A stretch of DNA of 64,000 bases, taken from positions 1-64,000 of the forward strand of contig NZ_WUBR01000002.1 in assembly GCF_009807005.1 (NCBI RefSeq). The letters are read 5' to 3'. This document shows, in pieces, positions 31,744 to 41,318 of this stretch. A program made the position numbers and the translations under genes. The DNA comes from Aurantiacibacter rhizosphaerae (lineage in GTDB: Bacteria > Pseudomonadota > Alphaproteobacteria > Sphingomonadales > Sphingomonadaceae). A model generated the notes under the pieces. It did not search any database. It was given only the letters and a program-made list of their open reading frames with translations, and had not been told where the DNA came from. Each line of letters begins with the position of its first letter. Within the stretch, counting starts at the first letter, position 1.

Positions 31744-33906
31744 TCAGCTGCGCTGCACCGTCACCTGCATGAATTGTGGTTGGCTTCCTGAGCCACTACC
31801 CAGCATGGAGTCCGGGTAATTGCCCGGCGGCAGGGATGTTAGCGGCATACCGGCAGCGGCCAGCACATAAGGTGACACACGGTGGCGCGTGCACAATCCG
31901 CCGGAGCCATCGCTGATAAGCGGGTTTTCGAATTCCACACCGATGGTGGAATCTTCAGACCGGCGCACTTCGCATACGGCCAATTGGCCGCCGCCAAGAT
32001 CCAGCACCAGGCCGGTGCCTACCGGAACCCCGACCAGGCCTTCGATGCGAGATCCTGTCTTGCTGAGATCGCGCATCACCGCCTCGTAGCGGTGATCTTC
32101 GTGGATCACGCCGATGCGGCGGAAAACGCTGCGACGCTCCGGGCGATATTGATCGGGTCCGCTGGGCTTGATCTTGAAACCGCCATTGGCGATTTCATCG
32201 AGGATTTCGGCCTGTGGGCGAGCTTTTGAGTAGATCCAGCCCTGGATGTACTTCGCGCCCTTTTTGCAGACGAGATCGAACTGGTCGAACGCCTCGACGC
32301 CCTCGACCGTCACATCCATGCCCAGCGCATTGGACAGGCCGATGATGGCCGAGATGATCTTGGCGCTGTTCTGATCCTTTTGCGTACAGCTATCGACGAA
32401 GCTCTTGTCCACCTTCAACTTGTCGAACGGGGCGGAGCGCAAATAGCTGAGCGAGGAATAGCCGGTGCCGAAATCGTCCAGCGCCAGTCGAACGCCGATC
32501 CTTTTCAGCTCGGCAAAAGTCTTTTCCGTCGTTTCCAGATCGCCGACGAAGACTGTTTCGGTCAGCTCCAGTTCCAGCCTGTCCGGGTCCAGCCCGGTGG
32601 CTTCCAGAGCCTGCGTCACGCCAGCAACGAAGGTCTTGTTGGCAAACTGCTTTGCCGACACGTTCACGGCGATGCGCACGGTTTCAGGCCAGGCCGTTGC
32701 GTCCTCGCAAGCGCGGCGGATGGCCCATTCGCCCAGCCGGTTGATCAGATCGGAATCCTCTGCAACCGGGATGAAGTGGTTGGGGGGAATATTCCCCTTT
32801 TCAGGGTGTTCCCACCGCATCAGCGCCTCGAAACCAACGATGGAATTGTCACTGGTGCGCACAACGGGCTGGTAATGCAGCTTGAGGGTTTCGTTCTCCA
32901 TCGCCTCTCGCAGATCGTCCAGCATGATCTGGCGTTCCTGCTCCACGTCCTTCAGTTCCGCGGAATAGAAGCGATACATGCCGCGGCCACCGTTCTTCGC
33001 GGCATAAAGGGCAAGGTCGGCAGAGCGGGTCAGCTCATCGCGTTCCAGCCCGTCATAGGGCGCGATGGAAACGCCGACTGAGGCACCGATGATGGCTCGC
33101 TTTCCTTCCACCTGATAGGGGGAGGACAGCATTTGAATGATCTTGTCGGAGAGTTCGCCCAGCTCTCCACGGTCGTCCATATCGGGCAGGATAACCTGAA
33201 ATTCATCGCCGCCAAGACGGCCGATTTCGCCGCGATTGCCGATTACGGAGCGCAGCCTGTCACCCACTTGGCGCAAAAGATCGTCACCGGCGGGATGGCC
33301 CATCGTGTCGTTCACATATTTGAACTTGTCGAGGTCCATCATCAGCAGCGCGCAGGATCGCTTTGCGGATTTGTATGCCGCAAGCGTGGAATCCAGTCGG
33401 CGATCCATGCGGTGGCGATTGGCAAGACCGGTGAGCGCGTCGAACTCCGCCGCGCGCGAATCCTCCAGCTTTCGCTGGAACTCCAGCGTGATGTCCTTCG
33501 CGCTTCCGCGATATCCGTGGAAGGTGCCGTCTTCGGAAACTTTCGGGTGGCCGCTGAGCGCCCACCACTTGGGGCGATCGGTATCGGCCCCGAACTTCAC
33601 CACCAGATCGGATAGCTTGTTGCGGGCCGAAAGCTGGAAGTTCAGCGGCCGGTCCGATTTCTCATCCGGGTTGGAGCGATCGACCTCGAACAGCTCCACC
33701 AGCGGTTTCCCCAGCATGGCGGAAGGTTCGCGGCCCAGGCTCTGGATTGCGCGTTCGGAAAGATAGATCAGGCGACCTTCGGCGTCGCTTGCCCAGATCC
33801 AGCCAATGCCGGCCTGTTCAAAGTCGTCCAGAACCTCCCGGCGCAAAGAATCGTCTGCGACAACCTTTTCTCCAGTGAGTCCTCTGAAAAGACCTCTGAC
33901 TGCCAT
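31744..33906 (-). CDS. PAS-GGDEF-EAL-PilZ cyclic-di-GMP protein
   Basis: A 720-residue cytoplasmic protein. A PAS domain (about 25-150) is followed by GGDEF (RLGGDEFQVIL, intact), then EAL with EALMRW, NVSAKQF, ELELTET, DDFGTGYSS, KVDKSF and EGVE all present, so both cyclase and phosphodiesterase activity are possible. No RxxD inhibitory site precedes GGDEF at the normal spacing. A C-terminal PilZ-like domain has ERRSVFRR and DLSKTGSRIEG, which fit the c-di-GMP-binding motif. It would make or break down c-di-GMP and sense it in one chain. It converges with the decarboxylase gene. Confidence 0.86.
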   Translation of the reverse strand: MAVRGLFRGLTGEKVVADDSLRREVLDDFEQAGIGWIWASDAEGRLIYLSERAIQSLGREPSAMLGKPLVELFEVDRSNPDEKSDRPLNFQLSARNKLSDLVVKFGADTDRPKWWALSGHPKVSEDGTFHGYRGSAKDITLEFQRKLEDSRAAEFDALTGLANRHRMDRRLDSTLAAYKSAKRSCALLMMDLDKFKYVNDTMGHPAGDDLLRQVGDRLRSVIGNRGEIGRLGGDEFQVILPDMDDRGELGELSDKIIQMLSSPYQVEGKRAIIGASVGVSIAPYDGLERDELTRSADLALYAAKNGGRGMYRFYSAELKDVEQERQIMLDDLREAMENETLKLHYQPVVRTSDNSIVGFEALMRWEHPEKGNIPPNHFIPVAEDSDLINRLGEWAIRRACEDATAWPETVRIAVNVSAKQFANKTFVAGVTQALEATGLDPDRLELELTETVFVGDLETTEKTFAELKRIGVRLALDDFGTGYSSLSYLRSAPFDKLKVDKSFVDSCTQKDQNSAKIISAIIGLSNALGMDVTVEGVEAFDQFDLVCKKGAKYIQGWIYSKARPQAEILDEIANGGFKIKPSGPDQYRPERRSVFRRIGVIHEDHRYEAVMRDLSKTGSRIEGLVGVPVGTGLVLDLGGGQLAVCEVRRSEDSTIGVEFENPLISDGSGGLCTRHRVSPYVLAAAGMPLTSLPPGNYPDSMLGSGSGSQPQFMQVTVQRS

Positions 33907-34040
33907 TTCGATCCATCAATCCTATACGCGCCGTAATCCGGCATCCATAGGAACGCTGTGGCATGCAATGGTTAATTAGCGGCTAAATCTATCGTGAAAT
34001 TGCCCGTAGGCGAGGGTGCCTTTGAGCGAGCTGAGGCAGG

Positions 34041-35306
34041 TCAGGCGGCTGCGCGCAATTCCAGTTCCAGCCGGTCCCAGATCTCCACCAGGGCCTTGGT
34101 CAGCTCTTCCATCATGGCCTCGCTGTGGGCGGGGCCTGGGGTGAAGCGAAGCCGCTCCGTTCCGCGCGGCACCGTGGGGAAATTGATGGGCTGCACATAC
34201 ACGCCGTATTCGGCCAGCAGGATATCGCTGATCTTCTTGGCCCGCACGGGATCGCCCACCATCAGCGGCACGATATGCGTGGTGGAATCCATGACCGGCA
34301 GGCCCGCGTCGCGCAGCTTCTGCTTCAGCATGGCGGCTGCAGCCTGCTGCGCATCACGCTCCTCGCAGCTGCCCTTCAAATGCTTTACCGAGGCGAGCAC
34401 GCCTGCGACCAGCACCGGGCTGAGCGAGGTGGTGAAGATGAAGCCGGGCGCATAAGAACGAATGCAGTCGATAACCTTGCGACTGGAGGCGACATAGCCG
34501 CCCATCACGCCGAATGCCTTGCCCAGGGTGCCTTCGATCAGATCGATACGGTGTGCAGCATCGTCCCGTTCGGAAATGCCGCCGCCGCGCTGGCCATACA
34601 TGCCCACGGCATGCACTTCGTCGATATAGGTGAGGGCGTTATACTTTTCCGCCAGATCGCAGATCGCGTGGATCGGTGCCACGTCGCCATCCATCGAATA
34701 GACGCTTTCGAAGGCGATGACCTTGGGCGTTTCGTGATCCTCGGCAGCCAGAAGCTGCTCCAGATGCTCGATATCATTATGGCGGAAGACGCGCTTCTCG
34801 CAGCCGGAATTGCGAATGCCGGCAATCATGCTGGCATGGTTCAGCTCGTCAGAGAAGATCATGCAACCCGGCAGCAGCTTCGCCAGCGTGGAAAGCGTTG
34901 CATCGTTGGAAACATATCCGCTGGTGAACAGCAGCGCGGCTTCCTTGCCGTGCAGGTCTGCCAGTTCGTTTTCCAGCTCGATATGGTAATGCGTGTTGCC
35001 GCCGATGTTACGAGTGCCGCCGGAGCCAGCGCCAACATCGTGCAGCGCCTCTTCCATCGCTTCCACCACCTTGGGATGCTGGCCCATGGCGAGGTAATCG
35101 TTGGAACACCACACGGTGATGGGCTTGGGGCCGTTATGCCCGGCAAAACAGCGGGCATTGGGGTAGGCGCCCTTGTTGCGCAGGATATCGATAAAGACGC
35201 GGTAACGCCCTTCGGAATGCAGACGGTCAATCGCCTGGTCGAAGATCTGGTCGTAGTTCAGCGTACCTGTCCAAGCTGCGCCGCATCCAGAATCGCGGCT
35301 GTTCAC
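34041..35306 (-). CDS. hemA: 5-aminolevulinate synthase
   Basis: A 421-residue PLP enzyme that condenses glycine and succinyl-CoA, the C4 route to haem used by alphaproteobacteria. Segments [44 protein letters not shown] and the PLP lysine in [13 protein letters not shown] are diagnostic. The start is uncertain: the family begins at the residue coded by CTG near 35261 (NYDQIF follows), while GTG at 35306 adds 15 non-conserved residues. No ATG is available in between. It runs with murI behind it on the same strand. Confidence 0.93.
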   Translation of the reverse strand: MNSRDSGCGAAWTGTLNYDQIFDQAIDRLHSEGRYRVFIDILRNKGAYPNARCFAGHNGPKPITVWCSNDYLAMGQHPKVVEAMEEALHDVGAGSGGTRNIGGNTHYHIELENELADLHGKEAALLFTSGYVSNDATLSTLAKLLPGCMIFSDELNHASMIAGIRNSGCEKRVFRHNDIEHLEQLLAAEDHETPKVIAFESVYSMDGDVAPIHAICDLAEKYNALTYIDEVHAVGMYGQRGGGISERDDAAHRIDLIEGTLGKAFGVMGGYVASSRKVIDCIRSYAPGFIFTTSLSPVLVAGVLASVKHLKGSCEERDAQQAAAAMLKQKLRDAGLPVMDSTTHIVPLMVGDPVRAKKISDILLAEYGVYVQPINFPTVPRGTERLRFTPGPAHSEAMMEELTKALVEIWDRLELELRAAA

Positions 35307-35366
35307 GCGGCGGATTTAGTCAATAACGATGCGATTTTAAAGCCCGGAGTTTGCGAACCACTCGCA

Positions 35367-36170
35367 TTAAAACCGCGCAATTCTGCCGATGCCAAATTGT
35401 GCCAAACCGTGCAGCAGGGCGGGGTCATCCTCTCCCTCGCCGGTGACGATGGCCAGATCATCGCCCTGTCGATCAAATGACTGGCCTTGCGTGAGAAAGG
35501 CGATGCGGCGCGCGATGCCTTGCGCACCATCGATAAATTGCACCTGCTCTCCGAAAGCCTCGGCCAGTTCATCCTGCACCAGCGGAAAGTGCGTGCATGC
35601 CAGCACGACTGTGTCGATATTTTCGCCGCCATCCTGTTGCCGCAAGCCATCGGCCGCGCGCCGAAACACCGCGGGATCGGGCGTCTGGTCACGAAGCTTG
35701 CATTCAGCAGCAGCCACCAGTTCGGGCGCGGCATGGCGCAGCAGGCGGCTACCATTGGCGAACTTGGCTTCAAGATTGTCGACATAGGCCTGCCGAATGG
35801 TCGCCGCAGTGCCCAGCAGACCGATGGTGCCCGTCTTCGTCATCGCGGCGGCAGGTTTGATGGCGGGAACGGTGCCCACGATGGGCGTTTCCAGCACATC
35901 GCGCACCATGCCCAGCGCTATGGTGCTGGCAGTGTTGCAGGCAATGCAGATCAGGCGCGGTTGATACCGTTCTGCCAGGCGGCCCAGCAGCCCGGCGACC
36001 CTTGCGGCAACCTCGGCCTCCGTCTTCTCGCCATAGGGCAGACCTGCCGTATCGGCGGCATAGATGACCGGCGCCTGCGGCAATTGTGCGCGCAGGGCAG
36101 ATAGCACGGTAAGCCCGCCAAACCCCGAATCGAACAGCAGGATGGGGGAATTCGAATTGATTTTCTGCAC
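35367..36170 (-). CDS. murI: Glutamate racemase
   Basis: A 267-residue enzyme that makes D-glutamate for peptidoglycan. The two catalytic cysteines lie in CIACNTAST and LACTHFPL, and the N-terminal DSGFGGLTVL is the substrate-binding loop. The length is normal. It is transcribed leftwards toward hemA, 60 nt away, and divergent from plsY. Confidence 0.93.
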   Translation of the reverse strand: MQKINSNSPILLFDSGFGGLTVLSALRAQLPQAPVIYAADTAGLPYGEKTEAEVAARVAGLLGRLAERYQPRLICIACNTASTIALGMVRDVLETPIVGTVPAIKPAAAMTKTGTIGLLGTAATIRQAYVDNLEAKFANGSRLLRHAAPELVAAAECKLRDQTPDPAVFRRAADGLRQQDGGENIDTVVLACTHFPLVQDELAEAFGEQVQFIDGAQGIARRIAFLTQGQSFDRQGDDLAIVTGEGEDDPALLHGLAQFGIGRIARF

Positions 36171-36274
36171 TTTGTGCTAACCCTGCGCTTGTGGAATGAA
36201 GGCCATTACCGTTAACGGTGCGCTATAAGACAATGCCGTCTCCGAACAAGCTTGCGACGGGCAGGAGTAGTAAT

Positions 36275-36886
36275 TTGGACCAGATTTTCGGACTGCTGAT
36301 AGGTTATCTGGCAGGCTCCATCCCGTTTGGCCTGTTGCTGGCAAAGGCCGGCGGCATGGGCGACATCCGCAATATCGGCAGCGGCAATATCGGCGCGACC
36401 AATGTGCTGCGCACGGGATCAAAGAAACTGGCGGCGGCCACCCTGCTGCTGGACCTGGCGAAAGGCTTGGTGCCTGTTCTGGTGGCAAAGGCGCTGTTCG
36501 ATCAGCCCGCCGGAATGCCCGATGCCATGTTCGGTGCTGCGCCGCTGGCAGCGGTGGGCGCGGTTTTGGGCCATTGTTTTCCAATCTGGCTGGGTTTCAA
36601 GGGCGGGAAGGGCGTGGCCACCAATCTGGGCGTTTCGATCGGCCTCGCCTGGGAAATCGGGCTGGCCTATGCGCTGGTGTGGCTGGCGGTTGCCTATTTC
36701 TCGCGCATCAGCTCGCTGGCCGGAATGTGCGCTGTTGTTGCGGCAGCGGTTGCGGCGGCCGTGCTCGGCTACGTGGCCTATGTGCCTGCCCTCGGCGTGA
36801 TTGCGGTGCTGGTGCTGTGGCTGCACCGCGCCAATATCGGGCGGCTTTCTCGCGGAGAGGAGCCGAAGATCGGGCAGGGCAAATGA
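36275..36886 (+). CDS. plsY: Glycerol-3-phosphate acyltransferase
   Basis: A 203-residue membrane enzyme that transfers an acyl group from acyl-phosphate to glycerol 3-phosphate, the first step of phospholipid synthesis. Diagnostic motifs are GSIPFG, GSGNIGATNVLR, GHCFPIWLGFKGGKGVAT. TTG 36275 was chosen: AGGAG is 7 nt upstream and the resulting start LDQIFGLLIGYLAGSIPFG matches the family; the upstream ATGs give an unlikely polar leader. Its stop overlaps the dprA ATG by 4 nt. Confidence 0.92.
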   Translation: MDQIFGLLIGYLAGSIPFGLLLAKAGGMGDIRNIGSGNIGATNVLRTGSKKLAAATLLLDLAKGLVPVLVAKALFDQPAGMPDAMFGAAPLAAVGAVLGHCFPIWLGFKGGKGVATNLGVSIGLAWEIGLAYALVWLAVAYFSRISSLAGMCAVVAAAVAAAVLGYVAYVPALGVIAVLVLWLHRANIGRLSRGEEPKIGQGK

Positions 36887-37983
36887 GCGAGGCTCCGTCG
36901 CTTTCTCAGGAAGAGGCTTTTGCCCGCATCCGGCTGCTGCGCTCTGCCAACATCGGGCCTGTCAGCTATCGACAGTTGCTGCGCCGGTTCGGCACCGCGC
37001 GGGAGGCTGTGGAGGCTCTGCCGGATCTTGCTGCACGCGGGGCGAAGCGGAACTACAAAGCTGCCGAGCGGGAGCGGATAGAGCGCGAGGTGCAGGCTGC
37101 GCGCAAGGCAGGGGCACGATACCTGTTTCACGATCAGCCCGATTACCCGGCCAATCTGGCTGCGCTGGATGGCGCGCCGCCGATCGTCACCATGCGCGGC
37201 AACCTGTCGCTGGCATCGCGGCCCTGCGTGGCGCTGGTGGGTGCACGCAATGCCTCTGCCGCCGCAGTGAAGCTGGCGCGCGATTTCGGAAGGGAGCTGG
37301 CCTCGGCAGGCTTCGTCGTCGTGTCCGGCCTTGCCAAGGGCATTGACGGGGCCAGCCACGAAGGCGCGATGCCAAGCACGATTGGCGTCATCGCCAGCGG
37401 TATCGACATCGCCTATCCCGCGCAGCACGCCAAATTGCAGGAACAGATCGCGAGCGAGGCCCTGCTAATTGCAGAAGAGCCACCGGGAACGGAGCCGCGC
37501 GGCCAGCAATTTCCAAAGCGCAATCGCATCATCGCCGGGCTGGCCCTTGGCACGCTGGTGGTGGAAGCCGCGCCAAAGTCCGGATCGCTGATCACCGCGC
37601 GGCTCGCCGGTGAAGCGGGCAGAGAGGTGATGGCGATACCGGGCCATCCGGCAGACAGCCGGTCCCACGGATGCAACCAGTTGATCCGCGAAGGCGCCGT
37701 GCTGGTGCAATCGCCTGATGACGTGGTGGAATTGCTGTCCGGCTTCGACGGGAAACCTTTGTCTTCCGTGCGCGAAAACACCGATGAATTCATCTACAGC
37801 GATACCGATGACGAGATGCCAGCCGGCGACATTGCCGCAATCCTCTCCTCCGCGCCGGTCTCCGTTGACGAGCTGGTGCGCCAGACGGGCACCACGCCGG
37901 GCACGGTGCAGATGGCGCTACTGGAGCTTGAGATTGCCGGACGGTTGGAACGCCACGCCGGGGGGCGGGTGAGCCTTGCCTGA
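36883..37983 (+). CDS. dprA: DNA-processing protein DprA
   Basis: A 366-residue protein of the DprA/Smf family, which binds single-stranded DNA and loads RecA during transformation. The N-terminal SAM-like region is followed by the Rossmann-like core with VALVGARNAS, VVSGLAKGIDGASHEGA, PKRNRIIAGLALGTLVVEA, SGSLITARLA and IPGHPADSRSHGCNQLI. A C-terminal winged-helix region (VSVDELVRQTGTTPGTVQMALLELEIAGRLERH) completes it. It is coupled to plsY and precedes topA, the usual alphaproteobacterial order. Confidence 0.93.
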   Translation: MSEAPSLSQEEAFARIRLLRSANIGPVSYRQLLRRFGTAREAVEALPDLAARGAKRNYKAAERERIEREVQAARKAGARYLFHDQPDYPANLAALDGAPPIVTMRGNLSLASRPCVALVGARNASAAAVKLARDFGRELASAGFVVVSGLAKGIDGASHEGAMPSTIGVIASGIDIAYPAQHAKLQEQIASEALLIAEEPPGTEPRGQQFPKRNRIIAGLALGTLVVEAAPKSGSLITARLAGEAGREVMAIPGHPADSRSHGCNQLIREGAVLVQSPDDVVELLSGFDGKPLSSVRENTDEFIYSDTDDEMPAGDIAAILSSAPVSVDELVRQTGTTPGTVQMALLELEIAGRLERHAGGRVSLA

Positions 37984-38347
37984 CCTATCCGTACCATCCG
38001 CCAAATTCGCACGCCGCGTTTACATCATCGCTGCGATCTACGGGTTCCTCGCCGTGCCCGCCCTTTATTTCACCGGTGCACCTGATCCGCACCGCTTGCT
38101 GTATTTCGCCTTTGCGGGAATTGCGCTGGTGTTTCAGGGCGTGTTCCTGGTTATCGCTCGCGATCCCTTGAAACACGCGGCCTTTGTACCGCTCACCGTG
38201 TTCGAGAAAATCAGCTTCGGCATTCCCGCGCTGGCATTCTGGTCCGAAGGTCAGGCAGGTGATGACATGGCATTGGGCGGAGCGGTGGACCTGCTGTTTG
38301 CCGGACTGTTCTTGATTGTGTGGCTGAAGCTGCGAAAGGCCGCTTGA
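37976..38347 (+). CDS. Small four-helix membrane protein
   Basis: A 123-residue hydrophobic protein with about four predicted membrane helices (YIIAAIYGFLAVPALYF, LLYFAFAGIALVFQGVFLVIA, FEKISFGIPALAFW, LLFAGLFLIVWLKL). TTG 37976 overlaps the end of dprA by 8 nt, which fits translational coupling. No family or function recognised. Confidence 0.65.
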   Translation: MPDLSVPSAKFARRVYIIAAIYGFLAVPALYFTGAPDPHRLLYFAFAGIALVFQGVFLVIARDPLKHAAFVPLTVFEKISFGIPALAFWSEGQAGDDMALGGAVDLLFAGLFLIVWLKLRKAA

Positions 38348-38373
38348 CGAATCTTTGCGAAGCGCACCACCCT

Positions 38374-38401
38374 CGCGCACACGTACACACATGCACACGT
38401 A
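38374..38401. promoter_or_regulatory. 28-nt alternating pyrimidine-purine tract before topA
   Basis: Every base alternates pyrimidine-purine from C38374 to A38401, mostly CG and CA steps. Such tracts adopt left-handed Z-DNA under negative supercoiling. It lies 43 nt before the topA start codon, inside the probable promoter or leader. A perfect palindrome CTGGGCCCAG follows at 38412-38421. Confidence 0.55.
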
Positions 38402-38444
38402 AGGCCCGGTCCTGGGCCCAGTGTCAGGAATATCCGGAACCACA

Positions 38445-41042
38445 ATGCAGCTTGTCATCGTAGAATCGCCAGCCAAGGCAAAAACCATCGAGAAATATCT
38501 GGGCGGAGACTTCAAGGTCCTCGCCTCCTACGGCCACGTGCGCGATCTGCCGCCCAAGGATGGCTCCGTCCGCCCGGACGAGGATTTCGCGATGGATTGG
38601 GAAGTCTATTCCGATCAGCGCAACCGCGCGCAGGTAAAAGCCATCGCCGATGCCGCCAAGGGCGCAAGCCGCCTCGTGCTGGCGACTGACCCTGATCGTG
38701 AGGGGGAGGCGATCAGCTGGCACGTGATGGACCTGCTGAAGAAGCGAAAGGCCCTGCCAACCAAGGTGGACCGCGTCACGTTCAACGCCATCACCAAGAA
38801 GGCCGTGACCGATGCGATGAAGGCCCCGCGTGAGCTGGATCAGGACCTGATCGACGCCTACCTTGGCCGCCGCGCGCTGGATTACCTGTTCGGCTTCACC
38901 CTCTCGCCTGTGTTGTGGCGCAAGCTGCCGGGCGCGAAATCGGCAGGCCGCGTGCAATCCGTGGCGCTTCGCCTGATCTGCGAGCGCGAGCGCGAGATCG
39001 AGGTGTTCAAGGCAGACGAGTACTGGTCCGTCACCGCGAAGATGGAGCAGGACGGCACCGGTTTCGACGCGCGCCTGGTACGCTATGACGGCAAGAAGCT
39101 GGAAAAGCTTTCCATCGGGGACAAGGGCACGGCTGACGCTGCAAAAGCTGCCGTGGAACAGGGCGCCTTCACGGTTGAGGAGGTTGAGACCAAGCCGCTG
39201 AAGCGCAATCCCGCACCGCCGTTCACCACCTCCACCCTGCAGCAGGAAGCCGCGCGCAAGCTGGGCTTTTCCGCCAGCCACACCATGCGCTGTGCGCAGA
39301 CGCTGTATGAAGCGGGCGCGATCACCTACATGCGTACCGACGGCGTGCAGATGGACATGAGCGCCATCATGGCCTGCCGCGATGCGATTTCGGAACGGTA
39401 TTCGGAAGAATATCGCCCGGAAAAGCCGCGTTTCTATTCCACCAAGGCGAAGAATGCGCAGGAAGCGCACGAGGCGATCCGGCCTACCAATTTCAGCAAG
39501 GATCGCGCCGGATCGGGCGATGATGCCAAATTGTATGCCCTGATCTTCAAGCGCGCGATGGCCAGCCAGATGGCAACCGCGCAGCTGGAGCGCACCACCG
39601 TCACCATGCGTGATCCCACCGGCAAGCACGAGCTGCGCGCCACGGGTCAGGTGGTGAAATTCCCCGGCTTCCTGGCCGTCTATTCCGAAAGCTTTGACGA
39701 GAAGTCGGAGGAGGATGACGACAACCTCCTGCCGGTGATGCGCAAGGGCGATGCACCCGCGAAGAAATCTGTCGAAGCCTTGCAGCATTTCACCCAGCCA
39801 CCGCCGCGTTTTTCCGAAGCTTCGCTGGTGAAACGTCTGGAAGAACTGGGCATCGGTCGTCCGTCCACCTACGCCTCCACCATTCAGACCCTGCGTGATC
39901 GCGATTATGTGCGGATGGAGCAAAAGCGTTTCTTTGCAGAGGATTCTGGCCGTCTCCTCACAGCATTTCTGGAGCGTTTCTTCCCCCGTTATGTCGCCTA
40001 TGATTTCACGGCCAGCATGGAAGACGAGCTTGACGAAGTGTCCGGCGGCCGCGCGCAGTACAAGGCGCTGTTGGCGGACTTCTGGCGGGACTTCAAACCC
40101 AAGAGCGACGAGGTGATGGAGCGCCAGCCTTCGGAAGTGACTGAGGTGCTGGACGAATTCCTCGCCGATTTCCTCTTCCCAGAACGCGAGGATGGCCATG
40201 ATCCGCGCTGGTGTCCGCTCTGTGCGGAACAGAACCGCGAAGGCGGAGAACTGCACCTGCGCGGCGGGCGCTATGGCGCCTTCATCGGCTGCGTGAATTA
40301 TCCGGAATGCAACTTCCGCCGCAAGTTCGGCCAGCCCGGCAACGACGATGGCAGCGAAGATGGCGCGATGGGTGAAGACCCCGAAACCGGCCTGCCGGTG
40401 GAGCGCAAGTCCGGCCGCTTTGGTCCCTATGTGCAGACGGGTGAGGGCAAGGACATCAAGCGCGCCTCCATCCCCAAGGACATTGACGATTTCGATCTGG
40501 AATGGGCGCTGAAGCTGCTGGCTCTGCCCCGCGTGGTCGGCCAGCATCCCGATACCGGCAAGGATATCGAGGCGGGCTTGTGGCGGTACGGGCCGGCCGT
40601 GCGGCATGATGGCGCTTATGGGAAGCTGCAGAACACGGCCGAGATATTCGAGATAGGCATGAACCGTGCAGTCGATCTGATCGCCCAGTCCGCCAAGACC
40701 AAGGGTGGCCGTGGCAGCCGTGAACCGCTGAAGGTTCTGGGCAAAACGGAAGCTGGCGAAGAGGTAAAGCTGATGGATGGCCGTTACGGCCCCTACATCA
40801 CCGATGGCAGCGTGAACGCCACACTTCCCAAGGACAAGGACAAGGATTCGCTCACGCTGGAAGAGGCGCTGGTTCTGATCGCGGAGAAGGCGGCGAAGGC
40901 ACCCGCTAAGAAGAAGCGCAAGGCTCCGGCCAAAAAGAAGGCTCCTGCGAAAAATGCGGCGGCAAAGAAACCTGCTGCGAAGAAAGCGCCAGCCAAGAAA
41001 CCGGCGAAGAAAAAGCCCGCAGCCAAGAGCGAGGCGGAGTAG
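38445..41042 (+). CDS. topA: DNA topoisomerase I
   Basis: An 865-residue type IA topoisomerase that relaxes negative supercoils. The Toprim domain has VIVESPAKAKTI and DPDREGEAISWH; the catalytic tyrosine is Y295 (AGAITYMRTD). Zinc-finger and degenerate zinc-ribbon repeats follow: one with CPLCAEQ and CVNYPEC, others without cysteines. The last about 50 residues are a lysine/alanine/proline tail of repeated AKK and PAKK units, a DNA-binding extension common in this group. ATG 38445 was chosen (QLVIVESPAKA). It overlaps the next gene by 1 nt. Confidence 0.95.
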   Translation: MQLVIVESPAKAKTIEKYLGGDFKVLASYGHVRDLPPKDGSVRPDEDFAMDWEVYSDQRNRAQVKAIADAAKGASRLVLATDPDREGEAISWHVMDLLKKRKALPTKVDRVTFNAITKKAVTDAMKAPRELDQDLIDAYLGRRALDYLFGFTLSPVLWRKLPGAKSAGRVQSVALRLICEREREIEVFKADEYWSVTAKMEQDGTGFDARLVRYDGKKLEKLSIGDKGTADAAKAAVEQGAFTVEEVETKPLKRNPAPPFTTSTLQQEAARKLGFSASHTMRCAQTLYEAGAITYMRTDGVQMDMSAIMACRDAISERYSEEYRPEKPRFYSTKAKNAQEAHEAIRPTNFSKDRAGSGDDAKLYALIFKRAMASQMATAQLERTTVTMRDPTGKHELRATGQVVKFPGFLAVYSESFDEKSEEDDDNLLPVMRKGDAPAKKSVEALQHFTQPPPRFSEASLVKRLEELGIGRPSTYASTIQTLRDRDYVRMEQKRFFAEDSGRLLTAFLERFFPRYVAYDFTASMEDELDEVSGGRAQYKALLADFWRDFKPKSDEVMERQPSEVTEVLDEFLADFLFPEREDGHDPRWCPLCAEQNREGGELHLRGGRYGAFIGCVNYPECNFRRKFGQPGNDDGSEDGAMGEDPETGLPVERKSGRFGPYVQTGEGKDIKRASIPKDIDDFDLEWALKLLALPRVVGQHPDTGKDIEAGLWRYGPAVRHDGAYGKLQNTAEIFEIGMNRAVDLIAQSAKTKGGRGSREPLKVLGKTEAGEEVKLMDGRYGPYITDGSVNATLPKDKDKDSLTLEEALVLIAEKAAKAPAKKKRKAPAKKKAPAKNAAAKKPAAKKAPAKKPAKKKPAAKSEAE

Positions 41043-41224
41043 TGTCGAAAGAGCAATTCTCTCGGCACAAGCAACCGTGGAAATCGGATGAGGCGGCGCA
41101 GCTGAAAATGCTTGCCACCAAGGGGCAGGGCCTGAAGCAGATTGCCAAGGCCCTGAACCGCAGCGAGGAATCCACGCGCGATTTCGCCAAGAAAAACAAG
41201 ATCGCCATCGCCAAGAAACGGTGA
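41042..41224 (+). CDS. Small basic helix-turn-helix-like protein
   Basis: A 60-residue, lysine-rich protein starting with GTG in the sequence TAGTG, sharing one base with the topA stop, so it is co-translated. The central part (SDEAAQLKMLATKGQGLKQIAKALNRSEESTRDFAKKNKI) looks like a compact SANT/HTH-type DNA-binding unit. No named family recognised. Its link to topA suggests a DNA-related role (inference). Confidence 0.65.
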   Translation: MSKEQFSRHKQPWKSDEAAQLKMLATKGQGLKQIAKALNRSEESTRDFAKKNKIAIAKKR

Positions 41225-41318
41225 TCTGTCAGCGGCGCAGCAAGCGAAAAGTATTTCTGACATCGCGCAATAAAATGCTGCACTTGCACAATCACTGGCG
41301 AAGTCGCACCTGTTGGCG

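Noticed and set aside
38424-40607. 727-codon open frame antisense to topA
   Set aside because: topA is unambiguous on the plus strand; the antisense product is a low-information histidine/glycine/arginine-rich chain.
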